A DNA stretch of 64,000 nt from Paenibacillus sp. J23TS9. Its GTDB lineage: Bacteria > Bacillota > Bacilli > Paenibacillales > Paenibacillaceae. Position numbers and translations under genes: made by a program. Positions 55,651 through 64,000 of this stretch are shown here, in pieces. Location: the NCBI RefSeq assembly GCF_018403225.1, contig NZ_BOSG01000003.1, positions 124,001-188,000 of the forward strand, written 5' to 3'. Position 1 is the first letter of the stretch. Each line of letters begins with the position of its first letter. Under the pieces are notes generated by a model that had not been told where the DNA came from, did not search any database, and was given only the letters and a program-made list of their open reading frames with translations.

Positions 55651-57156
55651 TTACAAAAGCGGGGACATCAGCCGTGCGAGTGACTCCAGAAAGCGCTCGT
55701 AGATTCTTTTTTTCATAAATGTGTCAGGAACAATCTGCGTGGTCGATTTCAGATCTCGCTCAAAATCTGACACGATACGCTGAACGCTTTCCGTCTGAAC
55801 CAGCAGCGCATTAACCTCAAAATTCAGGTGAAAGCTGCGCATGTCCATGTTCGCCGTACCGATCGTAGCCACTTCCCCGTCGATGATCAGCAGCTTGGAA
55901 TGCAGAAAGCCCTTTTCATATTCATAAATCTTGACTCCGACATCCAGCAGCGCCGGGAAATAAGAATGCGACGCCAGAAAGGGCAGCCATTTATCCGGTT
56001 TGGACGGGAACAGGATGCGTACATCCAGGCCCGACATGGCCGCAACCCGCAGGGAGGTAAGAATATCATCATCCGGTATGAAATACGGCGTAGCCAGCCA
56101 CACTGATTTTTGTGCGGAGGTAATCATGGAGAAAAAAATATTTTTAAGCGCGCGACGGTCATTGTCGGGCCCGCTTGGTATAATTTGCACGGCCCCGCTG
56201 TTCTCCTCGGACAGGAGCGGTGACAGGTATTCCGCCTCAAGCACCTGCTCGCCCGTCATGTAATGCCAGTCCTGAAGGAAAATGATCTGCAGCGTTCTCA
56301 CGGCCTCGCCTTTGACGGACATATGCGTGTCGCGCCAGAATCCGTATGCGGAGCTGCGGCTCAAATATTCATCTCCCACATTCAGGCCGCCGATAAAGCC
56401 GACATTGCCGTCAACGACAACAATCTTGCGGTGATTCCGGTAATTCACTCTCGAGAGGAAGAACGCCTTCGAGCTTCCGTAAGCCACTACCTGCACCCCA
56501 GCCTCTGACATCTCGCGCAGAAATGATTTCGGCAGCTGCATACTGCCCCAGGCATCGTACATAAAGCGCACATGAACACCCGCTATGGCCTTTTCAATCA
56601 ATATCCGCTGAATCCGGGTCCCAATATCATCGGCACGGTAAATGTAGTACTCCATATGGATATGATGCTTGGCCTTCTGCAGCTCCTGCAGCAGGGTGGA
56701 AAAGGTTTCTTTTCCATTCGTCAGAATCTTGGTTTCGCTCGAAAAGGATATCGGAGTCCGTGCCAGCCTCTGCGACAGACGGAGCAGCTGCTGCTGCATC
56801 GGGTTGAATCCCGAAAGATCGGGATGGACGCGCACGCTTCCCTCTTCCAGTCTCTCATATGTCTTCATGTCCTGCTCAGCCTTCTTGTTGAATTTGCGGC
56901 GTTTGAAGTAATTTTGACCGAACAAAAAATAAAAAAACAGTCCGACGACCGGCACGAGTGCAAGCAGCAGAATCCAAGCCATGGTTGAGGAAGGATTCCT
57001 GTTCTCCATAAAAATCATAAATCCGAGCGATACGACCGTCAGGGTGGAGAAAATACTGACGATGGTACCCGCCGTCTTGCCGAAGACACCAAACCCGAAA
57101 TAATAAAAAGCAAATAATAACGCGGCAACAATGACAGCCTGTATTCCCCTTCTCAT
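55651..57156 (-). CDS. cls: Cardiolipin synthase
   Basis: Joins two phosphatidylglycerols to cardiolipin at the membrane. The 501-aa protein has two N-terminal transmembrane helices (about 5-24 and 30-50, then a third near 62-80) and two HKD motifs: NHRKIVVVDGNVGFIGGLN and LHSKLLIIDGEVATIGTAN. The ATG at 57156 follows GAGGGAAG; an upstream GTG at 57168 is possible. Single-gene unit. Confidence 0.93.
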   Translation of the reverse strand: MRRGIQAVIVAALLFAFYYFGFGVFGKTAGTIVSIFSTLTVVSLGFMIFMENRNPSSTMAWILLLALVPVVGLFFYFLFGQNYFKRRKFNKKAEQDMKTYERLEEGSVRVHPDLSGFNPMQQQLLRLSQRLARTPISFSSETKILTNGKETFSTLLQELQKAKHHIHMEYYIYRADDIGTRIQRILIEKAIAGVHVRFMYDAWGSMQLPKSFLREMSEAGVQVVAYGSSKAFFLSRVNYRNHRKIVVVDGNVGFIGGLNVGDEYLSRSSAYGFWRDTHMSVKGEAVRTLQIIFLQDWHYMTGEQVLEAEYLSPLLSEENSGAVQIIPSGPDNDRRALKNIFFSMITSAQKSVWLATPYFIPDDDILTSLRVAAMSGLDVRILFPSKPDKWLPFLASHSYFPALLDVGVKIYEYEKGFLHSKLLIIDGEVATIGTANMDMRSFHLNFEVNALLVQTESVQRIVSDFERDLKSTTQIVPDTFMKKRIYERFLESLARLMSPLL

Positions 57157-57317
57157 ATCTTCCCTCACTTATAAATCACTTTTGACATAACGTTTCACTT
57201 AGAATCAGTAAACTATATTTTACATGAACCGGGCCCATCTTCCTATATGATACGGATAAAAAAGTCTTTTCGATGCACTTTTACGGAATGCAGCCGCTTT
57301 TGTTTCATTAGGAACCC

Positions 57318-57365
57318 TTGACAGGAAATCATATTCGTGAAAAGATAAGCCTAACGATCGTTAGG
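57318..57365 (+). promoter_or_regulatory. Promoter with TetR-type operator for the SMR cluster
   Basis: TTGACA (57318-57323) with a poor -10 (AAAGAT) at 17 bp, followed by the perfect 16-bp palindrome CCTAACGATCGTTAGG (57350-57365), 24 bp before the TetR gene. It would allow autorepression. Confidence 0.7.
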
Positions 57366-57389
57366 TAGTTTGGAAATGGAGGTATTGTT

Positions 57390-57989
57390 ATGAATGCAAA
57401 ACGCATGCTTTTGGATACCGCGCTTGCTCATTTTGCCCAGGAAGGTTATGAAGGAGCTTCCCTGCAGAAAATAGCGGAAGACGTAGGGATCAAGAAGCCT
57501 TCCATATACGCCCACTTCAAGGGAAAAGATGATCTGTTTCTTAGTACGCTGAAAAATGCGCTCAAGGAGGAAAAACGGCGGATCACCCGCTACTTTATCA
57601 GCCGGAAAGACCAGCCGCTGGAAAATCGCTTGTCCGAGCTGCTGGAGTTTCTGCAAGAGGAGTATACCCGCAGCAACGAAAGCAAGTTCGTGCTGCGGAT
57701 GGCCTTTTTTCCGCCGTCTTCCCTCTACGATGAGGTTATGGAGCTCATTTACCCTTTCCTTGACTCCATGGAGAGAAGGGTTGTCCAGCTGATGGAGCAG
57801 TCGAAAAGGGACGGGACGGTGCACATCGTTCCATCCGAAGATGCGGCTCTTGCATATATGACGCTGACGGACGGCATCCTTGTAGAAATGGTGTATGGCG
57901 GGCTCCCGGGCGCGCAGCGAAGACTGAAAGCATCCTGGCCTATCTACTGGGCCGGCATTCAAGCATCTGATGCCCGGAAAGGATTATAA
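57390..57989 (+). CDS. TetR family regulator of the SMR pair
   Basis: This 199-aa protein has the TetR helix-turn-helix (ALAHFAQEGYEGASLQKIAE, VGIKKPSIYAHFKGKDDLF, about 11-50) and a C-terminal ligand domain. The start follows GGAGG at 7 nt. It is 13 bp upstream of the first SMR gene and probably represses itself and the exporter through the palindrome at 57350. Confidence 0.9.
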   Translation: MNAKRMLLDTALAHFAQEGYEGASLQKIAEDVGIKKPSIYAHFKGKDDLFLSTLKNALKEEKRRITRYFISRKDQPLENRLSELLEFLQEEYTRSNESKFVLRMAFFPPSSLYDEVMELIYPFLDSMERRVVQLMEQSKRDGTVHIVPSEDAALAYMTLTDGILVEMVYGGLPGAQRRLKASWPIYWAGIQASDARKGL

Positions 57990-58002
57990 AGGAGGTAACA
58001 TC

Positions 58003-58347
58003 ATGAATCGGCATTGGTTATTTGTTATTTTAGGCGGTGTTGTGGAGGTGCTGTGGGTATCTGGCCTCAAGCATTCAAGCAGCATCCTGGAATGGATTTT
58101 GACGGCAGTCGCCATTATCATAAGCTTCTTTCTCATTGTTGAAGCGTCGAAGCATTTACCTGTGGGTACTGTTTATGCAGTCTTCACAGGCCTTGGGACG
58201 GCAGGTACGGTCGTGACCGAAATGCTCGTCTTCGGTGAGCCGTTCCGCTGGTCGAAAACGCTGCTTATTCTTTTGCTGCTGGCAGGTGTCGTCGGATTGA
58301 AGATGATTACCAGCGATGAAGGCAGTAAGAAAGGAGCGGATGTGTGA
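58003..58347 (+). CDS. SMR family transporter subunit (YkkC-like)
   Basis: Small multidrug-resistance protein with four transmembrane helices (114 aa). The membrane-embedded Glu of helix 1 is in GGVVEVLWVSGLKH, and VGTVYAVFTGLGTAGTV matches helices 2-3. The start at 58003 follows AAAGGAGG. It overlaps the next SMR gene by one base, the arrangement of paired heteromeric SMR systems such as YkkCD. Confidence 0.88.
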   Translation: MNRHWLFVILGGVVEVLWVSGLKHSSSILEWILTAVAIIISFFLIVEASKHLPVGTVYAVFTGLGTAGTVVTEMLVFGEPFRWSKTLLILLLLAGVVGLKMITSDEGSKKGADV

Positions 58348-58661
58348 TGGCTTGGGTAGCAATTGTGCTTGCAGGATTATGTGAAATTTTTGGGGTTATT
58401 GGGATGAAGGGCGTGACGCAGAAGAAGGGCTGGTCTTCTTATGCACTCATGTTTGCCTCCTTTGCCGGCAGCTTCCTGCTCCTCTCCTACGCGATGAATA
58501 CGCTCCCGATGGGCACGGCTTATGCGGTATGGACCGGAATTGGAACGGTGGGCAGCACGATTGTCGGCATGTTTATATTCGGAGAGCCAAAGGAATGGCG
58601 GCGCATCCTGTTTATTGCCATGATTCTCGGTTCGGCCGTGGGACTTAAATTAATTTCTTAA
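58347..58661 (+). CDS. SMR family transporter subunit (YkkD-like)
   Basis: Second 104-aa SMR protein, four helices, with the essential Glu in GLCEIFGVIGMKG and MGTAYAVWTGIGTVGSTIVGM. The ATG at 58347 shares its A with the previous stop (TGATG). Together the pair likely forms a dual-topology-like heterodimer exporting cationic compounds. Substrate unknown. Confidence 0.88.
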   Translation: MAWVAIVLAGLCEIFGVIGMKGVTQKKGWSSYALMFASFAGSFLLLSYAMNTLPMGTAYAVWTGIGTVGSTIVGMFIFGEPKEWRRILFIAMILGSAVGLKLIS

Positions 58662-58665
58662 TTCA

Positions 58666-58692
58666 TGTCACAAACCGGACTACTCCTTTGTC
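58666..58692 (+). promoter_or_regulatory. ECF41-type promoter of the AhpD-like gene
   Basis: TGTCACA (58666-58672), 16-bp spacer, TGTC (58689-58692). The ECF41 consensus as I know it is TGTCACA-N16-CGTC, one mismatch. The cognate-looking sigma gene is 0.7 kb downstream. Confidence 0.6.
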
Positions 58693-58725
58693 TTCTTTAA
58701 GTAAGCACAAGGGAGGAGAATTTAG

Positions 58726-59172
58726 ATGAATGTAAGATTAAATTACCGGACTGCAAGTCCGCATGTATTTCAGGCGATGATGAATTTGCAGAAAGCCGAT
58801 TCGAGCAGTGCGATCGATCCTGTGCTGCATGAGCTGATTAAGATCCGTGTATCCCAAATCAACGGATGCGCATTTTGCCTCGATATGCACGCCAAGGATC
58901 TGCTGAAGCTCGGGGATTATCAGGAGCACATCCTGCTGCTGAGCGTTTGGCGGGAAGCTCCGATATACACAGAAGCTGAGCGGGCGGCTCTGGAGCTGGC
59001 TGAAGCTGTAACACGGATTTCCGAAAAGGGCGTACCGGACGCAGTATATGAGCGCGCTCGGGAATATTTTGATGAAAAAGAATTCATGGAGCTCATCTTA
59101 GCCATCAATACAATCAACAGCTGGAACCGGAACGCGATATCAACAGGCATGTTCCCGGGATGCTTTGCCTGA
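58726..59172 (+). CDS. AhpD-like carboxymuconolactone decarboxylase family protein
   Basis: This 148-aa protein has the redox motif CAFCLDMH (CxxCxxxH, about 46-53) and NGCAFC context typical of AhpD-like peroxidase family members. The start follows GGGAGG. Genes of this family are the usual partners of ECF41 sigma factors, and one follows at 59383. It probably acts in stress detoxification; the substrate is unknown. Confidence 0.88.
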   Translation: MNVRLNYRTASPHVFQAMMNLQKADSSSAIDPVLHELIKIRVSQINGCAFCLDMHAKDLLKLGDYQEHILLLSVWREAPIYTEAERAALELAEAVTRISEKGVPDAVYERAREYFDEKEFMELILAINTINSWNRNAISTGMFPGCFA

Positions 59173-59208
59173 TTAATGGGAGCAGGGGAACCGGTTCCCT
59201 TGCATATC

Positions 59209-59245
59209 AAGAAACCCTGTCCTTTTATAAGGCGCAGGGTTTCTT
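59209..59245 (+). terminator. Hairpin after the AhpD-like gene
   Basis: AAGAAACCCTG / CAGGGTTTCTT with an inner CCTT-TTAT-AAGG stem. The T tract after it is short, so termination is likely but not certain. Confidence 0.65.
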
Positions 59246-59382
59246 ACTGTTTGCGGAGTAATGATGATGAAATGCTCATGGCTGTACGAGTATAATGATG
59301 ATTATAGAATTCGTTCGCAAATCGGTGTTAAACACAGACAACAACGGCCGCATCTGGTCGGCGGAAGCTAGGAGGCTTACGG

Positions 59383-60297
59383 ATGACTGAGAAAACAGAA
59401 ATCGAATCGCTTTACCGCACTTACCGCACCTACGGACTGTCCATTGCCTACCGCATGCTGGGTACGTTCACCGATGCGGAGGACATCATTCAGGATCTTT
59501 TTGCAGAACTTGCGGTTAAAAATATGGCTGATGTTCAAAACATGAAAGCCTATATCGCGAAGTCCGTGACCAACCGCTGTTTGAACCTGCTGCACTCGGC
59601 AAAGAAAAAGCGGGAGGAGTATATCGGAGAGTGGCTGCCGGAACCGGTCACCGGGACAGCCGAGCTCCCTGAGCTTGCCGCGGAGCAAAAGGACACCCTG
59701 TCCTATGCCTACCTGCTGATGCTGGAGCGGCTCGGACCGGTGGAACGTGCGGTCTTCCTGCTGCGTGAGGTGTTTGAGTACGACTATGGGCAGATCGCGG
59801 ATATGACGGGCAAGACGGAGGCCAACTGCCGCAAAATTTTCAGCAGGGCGAAGCAGCAGCTTAAAGGGAGTGAAATCCCCTCCACTCCGATTGCACAGGG
59901 GCAGCGGAAAGCGATGGTGGAGCGATTCGCCAATGCCTTTCTACATTATGATCCCGAGACGCTGCTCAGTCTGCTGACGGAAGACGCGGTTCTGATTTCC
60001 GACGGCGGAGGCGTAGCGCGTGCAGCCATCCGGCCGATCGTCAGCCGTGAACGTCTCCTGAGGCTTTTTACATCATCCAAAGCTTACCGGGATATGCGTA
60101 CCTGGAATGTGCATGTGGCTGAGATCAACGGCGAGATCAATCTAGTCTATACAAGTGAGACAGAGGTTAAATCGGTGTTATGCTTTCAATTCAGCGAGTC
60201 CGGAGACCAGGTGCAGCAGTTGTATATGATCAAAAATCCGCAGAAGCTAAAGCATATGCAGACTTATCTGAGTGAATCATCTCTTGAAACCGGATAA
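59383..60297 (+). CDS. ECF41 family sigma factor with SnoaL-like C-terminal domain
   Basis: This 304-aa protein has sigma region 2 (YRTYGLSIAYRMLGTFTDAEDIIQDLFAEL), region 4 (LERLGPVERAVFLLREVFEYDYGQIADMTGKTEANCRKIFSRAK) and a C-terminal NTF2/SnoaL-like domain that tunes activity in place of an anti-sigma factor. The ECF41 landmarks WLPEPV and DGGG are present, but DGGG is followed by Val (DGGGVARAA) where Lys is usual. The start follows AGGAGG. A weak TATAAT lies at 59291-59296. Confidence 0.92.
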   Translation: MTEKTEIESLYRTYRTYGLSIAYRMLGTFTDAEDIIQDLFAELAVKNMADVQNMKAYIAKSVTNRCLNLLHSAKKKREEYIGEWLPEPVTGTAELPELAAEQKDTLSYAYLLMLERLGPVERAVFLLREVFEYDYGQIADMTGKTEANCRKIFSRAKQQLKGSEIPSTPIAQGQRKAMVERFANAFLHYDPETLLSLLTEDAVLISDGGGVARAAIRPIVSRERLLRLFTSSKAYRDMRTWNVHVAEINGEINLVYTSETEVKSVLCFQFSESGDQVQQLYMIKNPQKLKHMQTYLSESSLETG

Positions 60298-60374
60298 TGA
60301 GTCCTTCCCATATGACTGGCTTATTTCAAAAAAAAGAATCCAAACCTCATTTCATCCGTATACCTGTATGTGAG

Positions 60375-60396
60375 CCGCCATTCTGGCGGTTTTTTG
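60375..60396 (+). terminator. Rho-independent terminator after the ECF41 gene
   Basis: CCGCCA-TTC-TGGCGG followed by T6. Confidence 0.9.
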
Positions 60397-60546
60397 TTAC
60401 GGATATGAAGAATCCTTAGCCACTCTGCTAAACCACCCCCACAACCTCGGCTGATAGCTCTAACCGAATCTGCCGGAGGACGTCAAAAGACGTTATTCTT
60501 TTTATCTCCACGCTTGCCTAATAACTGGAAACCATGAAGCGACACC

Positions 60547-60582
60547 GTAGATTTGTATCTACCCTGCCTTTTGTAATATAAT
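60547..60582 (+). promoter_or_regulatory. Promoter and inverted repeat upstream of the TetR-RND pair
   Basis: TTGTAT (60553-60558), 18-bp spacer, TATAAT (60577-60582). The inverted repeat GTAGAT-TTGT-ATCTAC (60547-60562) covers the -35 and may be an operator. Confidence 0.5.
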
Positions 60583-60641
60583 CATTTTGACTACACGGTC
60601 ATATTGAGAACCGAAGTGTTCAGAAAGGAGTGAATGTTCAT

Positions 60642-61562
60642 TTGTCTGAGAAACTGGCGGACAAAAAGAAGCAGATTCTGAAGACCGCTCTGCAGCTGTT
60701 TTCCACCAAAGGGATATCATCTACCTCTATGCAGGAAATCGCGGAGTACTGCGGTATGTCCAAAGGAAGCCTTTATTTGCACTTTAAGTCCAAGGAAGAG
60801 CTTGAGCAGAGTATTTATCTGTACTGCGAGGGGATGATCCGTGACAGTGTCATGCAGGTGGAGCAGGAGCATCTTCTGACTCCCAAAGAACAGCTTCACA
60901 AGCAGGTTGAAGTTCTTTTGAACCGTCTGGTTGAGCTGCGGGAATTCGTCATGATGCAGATGCGTGACCAGCATATGGGCGGCAAGAAGCCCGCTCTGGA
61001 CGGATGCCTCCGCGAGAAGCATATGCATGCGCTGAATTGGTTCCATAACAAGCTGATCCTGATTTACGGACAGGATGTACAGCCGTATACCATGGACCTT
61101 ACCCTGTTCGTCAGCGGGATGCTCAGCGGTTATATCCGAATGCTGATGATTCCAGGGTTACCGCTGAACGTACGCAGAATGGCAGAGCATCTGATCACGC
61201 TTCTGGATGATGTGGTTGCCAGCACGCTCCGCGTGCGCAAGGAACCACTTATATCCACGCAGATTTGGTCACAATGGATGGAGAAGTATATGGACGCTTC
61301 CGGCAGCCCGCGTCATCCCCTGATGGTAACCAAGCAGATGAAAGATAAGCTGAAGGAGATCGACATGGATGAGGCAAGGCGGGAATTCGCGCTCGATTCC
61401 ATTCAGATTATTGAAAAGGAACTACTGGATATTGAGCCGCGTAAGGCCATTCTGATCGGAATGATGAGCAATCTGGAACAGATACCGGAGCTCTCGCCGA
61501 TGAGTGAAGAACTGAAGGAGATTTACCTGCTTTATGTAAACTCAAGAACTGACCGTTCATGA
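60642..61562 (+). CDS. TetR family regulator of the RND pump
   Basis: This protein of about 306 aa has the TetR helix-turn-helix (QILKTALQLFSTKGISSTSMQEIAEYCGMSKGSLYLHFKSKEEL from QILK). The C-terminal region is about 100 residues longer than usual. I prefer TTG at 60642, 11 nt after AAAGGAG; the in-frame GTG at 60630 overlaps that ribosome-binding site. It is 42 bp upstream of the RND gene and presumably controls it. Confidence 0.85.
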   Translation: MSEKLADKKKQILKTALQLFSTKGISSTSMQEIAEYCGMSKGSLYLHFKSKEELEQSIYLYCEGMIRDSVMQVEQEHLLTPKEQLHKQVEVLLNRLVELREFVMMQMRDQHMGGKKPALDGCLREKHMHALNWFHNKLILIYGQDVQPYTMDLTLFVSGMLSGYIRMLMIPGLPLNVRRMAEHLITLLDDVVASTLRVRKEPLISTQIWSQWMEKYMDASGSPRHPLMVTKQMKDKLKEIDMDEARREFALDSIQIIEKELLDIEPRKAILIGMMSNLEQIPELSPMSEELKEIYLLYVNSRTDRS

Positions 61563-61604
61563 ACGTATTTGAAAGGTATATAGAGAGGAGTAGAAACCTG
61601 CGAA

Positions 61605-64000
61605 ATGAAAGGAATTATTAATTTCTCACTAAATAATAAATTTGCTGTCTGGATACTGACCGTCATCGTGGCAGCAGCCGGACTCTACAGCGGTTTGTCG
61701 ATGAAGCAAGAGACGATACCGAACATTAACATCCCTTTTCTAAGTGTCACCGCGGTTTATCCTGGGGCAGCCCCTGAAGGTGTCGTACAGGATGTAACCA
61801 TGCCGCTCGAACAGCGGCTGCGCAATGTGGATGGCGTGAAGACCGTCACCTCCACCTCGATGGAGAATGCCGCCAACATTGCGATGGAGTTTGATTATGG
61901 TTCCGATCTGGACCAGGCGACCGCGGCTGTCCGTGAGGCACTGAATGAGGTGACCTTGCCTGAAGGGGCTCAGAAGCCTACCATTTCCAAATTCAGCATG
62001 AGCTCCTTCCCTGTCGTATCGCTTAGTGCATCAGACGACTCCAACGACTTGGAGAAGCTGACCAAGAACATTGAGAATCAAGTTGAGCCTGCACTCGAGA
62101 AAATTCCCGGGGTAGCCTCGATCTCCATTTCCGGGCAATATGTCAAAGAAGTGCAGCTGAAGTTTAATAAAGAAAAAATGGCCCAGCTCGGTCTTTCTGA
62201 AGATACCGTGAAGGGCATAGTCCAAGGCTCTTCCATTCGTGTCCCTCTTGGTCTGTTCACACTGGATCAGTCCTCGAAGGCCGTCGTTGTGGATGGCAAT
62301 ATCATCTCACTGGATGATCTGAAGAACCTGACGATTCCTGTTATTCCTAGCTCAGGCGGAGCAGCCTCCGGCGCCGGTGGTGCCCAAGGCCAAGGAGCCC
62401 CTGCTGGAGCGCAAGGTACGAACGGTGGCGCTGCCCAAGGTTCTGGAGCAGCCGTACAAGGCAATGCGGCTCAAGGCGTTCCTGCCGGCATTCCAACCGT
62501 GAAGCTGAGCGAAATCGCTGATATTCAAGTCATCGGCAAAGCAGAATCTGTCTCCCGTACGAACGGCAAGCCATCCATTGGTCTGCAGATCGTTAAAGAT
62601 AATGATGCCAACACTGTGGATGTCGTCAATGCCGTGAAGGATAAAGCCACGGAACTTGAAGGCGAGTTCAAAGGCATGAACTTGACCGTTCTGCTTGACC
62701 AAGGCAAACCAATCGAAGACGCGGTATCCACGATGATGAGTAAAGCGGTATTCGGCGCTTTGTTCGCCGTCCTCATTATTCTCATCTTCCTGAGAAACAT
62801 CCGCTCTACCATCATCTCGATTCTGTCCATTCCGCTCTCCCTGCTGATCGCTCTGCTGATATTGTGGAGAATGGATATCACTTTGAACATGATGACCCTG
62901 GGCGCGATGACTGTTGCCATAGGGCGTGTCGTCGATGACTCCATTGTCGTTATCGAGAATATATACCGTCGGATGACCAGCGGCGGCGAGAAGCTGCGTG
63001 GACGTGAGCTGGTTCGTGAAGCAACCCGTGAAATGTTCGTACCGATCATGTCTTCGACGATTGTTACGATCGCCGTCTTCCTGCCACTTGCCTTCGTCAG
63101 CGGCATGGTTGGCGAACTGTTCATGCCGTTTGCGCTTACGATGGTCTTCGCCCTGCTGGCATCGCTGCTGGTTGCGATTACCCTGGTGCCGATGCTTGCG
63201 CATTCCCTGTTCAAAAAAGGCATCAAAACATCCAAAAAGCATGATCATGACAAGCCCGGCAAAATGGCCCGCGGCTATCAACGCATCCTGAACTGGTCGC
63301 TGTCTCATAAGCTGATCACTTTCGGACTCGCCGTGGTCCTGCTCGTTGCAAGCTGCTTCCTGACACCGCTCATCGGCACCAGCTTCATGCCGGAACAGGA
63401 AGATAAATATGTGATGGTAACCTACTCTCCAGAGCCGGGTGCCCAGCTTGAAACGGTTGAGCAGCGTGCACTGGATGCCGAGAAGTATATTCTTGAGCAG
63501 CCAAACGTAGATAAAATGCAGTATTCCATTGGTGGAAGCGGCAATCCGATGGGTGGAGGATCTTCCTCAAACTCCGGACTCTTCTATGTTGAATATAAGA
63601 AAGACACCAAGGATTTTGAAGACGTGAAGAAGAACCTGGTCGAAGGTCTGAAAAAACAGGTCGCCAAGGGTGAATGGGCTACCATGGATATGTCCGGCGG
63701 CATGGGCGGAAGCTCACTCAGCGTCAGCGTATTCGGCAACAGCCTGGATGACATCAAGCCGGTATCCGATCAGATTCTGAAGCTGGTTGAAGCAGACAAG
63801 ACCAATTTTGAAAAAGCAAAAACCAGCCTGTCCAAAGCCTATGATCAGTACACCATTGTCGCTGACCAGCAAAAGCTCAGTTCGATGGGCCTTACAGCCG
63901 GTCAAATCGCCATGAAGCTCAGCCCGGTACGGGAACGCCCTGTACTCACAGAGATCAAGGTCGATAACAAAGACTACAAAGTGTACATTGAAGCGGACAG
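61605..64000 (+). CDS. RND efflux transporter permease, 5' part (SwrC/AcrB family)
   Basis: The gene runs off the right edge after 798 codons. It has the RND start MKGIINFSLNNKFAVWILTV, a porter domain (YPGAAPEGVVQDVTMPLEQRL), helices 2-6 (from AVFGALFAVLIILIFL) with the proton-relay helix 4 motif VAIGRVVDDSIVVIENIYRR and the second porter half. A Gly/Ala/Gln-rich low-complexity insert of about 45 residues (from SSGGAASGAGG) interrupts the first porter region. Such pumps in monoderms export lipopeptides or drugs. The start has AGGAG at a long 14-nt spacing. Confidence 0.92.
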   Translation, partial: MKGIINFSLNNKFAVWILTVIVAAAGLYSGLSMKQETIPNINIPFLSVTAVYPGAAPEGVVQDVTMPLEQRLRNVDGVKTVTSTSMENAANIAMEFDYGSDLDQATAAVREALNEVTLPEGAQKPTISKFSMSSFPVVSLSASDDSNDLEKLTKNIENQVEPALEKIPGVASISISGQYVKEVQLKFNKEKMAQLGLSEDTVKGIVQGSSIRVPLGLFTLDQSSKAVVVDGNIISLDDLKNLTIPVIPSSGGAASGAGGAQGQGAPAGAQGTNGGAAQGSGAAVQGNAAQGVPAGIPTVKLSEIADIQVIGKAESVSRTNGKPSIGLQIVKDNDANTVDVVNAVKDKATELEGEFKGMNLTVLLDQGKPIEDAVSTMMSKAVFGALFAVLIILIFLRNIRSTIISILSIPLSLLIALLILWRMDITLNMMTLGAMTVAIGRVVDDSIVVIENIYRRMTSGGEKLRGRELVREATREMFVPIMSSTIVTIAVFLPLAFVSGMVGELFMPFALTMVFALLASLLVAITLVPMLAHSLFKKGIKTSKKHDHDKPGKMARGYQRILNWSLSHKLITFGLAVVLLVASCFLTPLIGTSFMPEQEDKYVMVTYSPEPGAQLETVEQRALDAEKYILEQPNVDKMQYSIGGSGNPMGGGSSSNSGLFYVEYKKDTKDFEDVKKNLVEGLKKQVAKGEWATMDMSGGMGGSSLSVSVFGNSLDDIKPVSDQILKLVEADKTNFEKAKTSLSKAYDQYTIVADQQKLSSMGLTAGQIAMKLSPVRERPVLTEIKVDNKDYKVYIEAD

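Overview
The window reads as one chromosomal segment of a spore-forming, flagellated, S-layer-bearing monoderm of the Paenibacillus type. The evidence is SLH-domain surface proteins beside csaB, a run of sporulation genes (spoIID, spoIIQ, spoIIID, spoIIR) in near Bacillus-like order around mbl and murA, and the block prfA-prmC-spoIIR-sua5-mntP-ywlE-rpiB-ywlG-glyA-upp-wecB next to the ATP synthase operon. I see no tRNA, rRNA, CRISPR array, insertion sequence or prophage. The taxonomic call is inference from gene content and order.

Layout. 0-10.5 kb (minus strand): the 5' end of an S-layer gene, an orphan 113-residue gene, a large SLH protein, then the secondary cell-wall polymer set tagO, tagA, csaB and a DUF5693 membrane protein. 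CsaB pyruvylates the polymer that SLH domains bind, so these genes form one functional unit. 10.5-21.6 kb (minus): pgcA, fabZ, an EpuA-like small protein, flhP, flhO, mbl, spoIIID, spoIIQ, spoIID, murA and a YwzB-like protein. 21.9-29.5 kb (minus): the complete F1Fo ATP synthase operon behind a clear sigma-A promoter. 29.6-42.7 kb (minus): wecB, upp, glyA, ywlG, rpiB, ywlE, mntP, sua5, spoIIR, two tandem rodA/ftsW genes, prmC and prfA.

From 43 kb the content becomes accessory. There is a four-gene ECF sigma/anti-sigma/membrane operon (43.0-45.6 kb, plus), then ychF. A light-responsive carotenoid module follows (47.0-51.3 kb, minus): fni, a CrtI-type desaturase and a CarH-like MerR/B12 photoreceptor. 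Next come mntH, a membrane-anchored PLD protein, a Fur-box siderophore ATPase, cls, a TetR plus paired SMR exporter, an AhpD-like protein with an ECF41 sigma factor, and a TetR with an RND pump that runs off the right edge.

The most striking signal is in the carotenoid module. TACA cores spaced at exactly 11 bp overlap a near-consensus promoter in front of carH (51287, 51298, 51309). A second in-phase set (50133, 50144, 50166) lies over a TATAAT upstream of the desaturase. This matches the operator architecture known for B12-dependent CarH photoreceptors and suggests a self-contained light switch for carotenogenesis in a spore former. Other signals worth testing are a dispersed intergenic repeat with a conserved hairpin (three copies), a tandem hairpin repeat between atpA and atpG, a TGTCACA-N16-TGTC promoter that fits the neighbouring ECF41 factor, a terminator-like hairpin inside the start of prmC, and a GC-rich extra N-terminal region on SpoIID.
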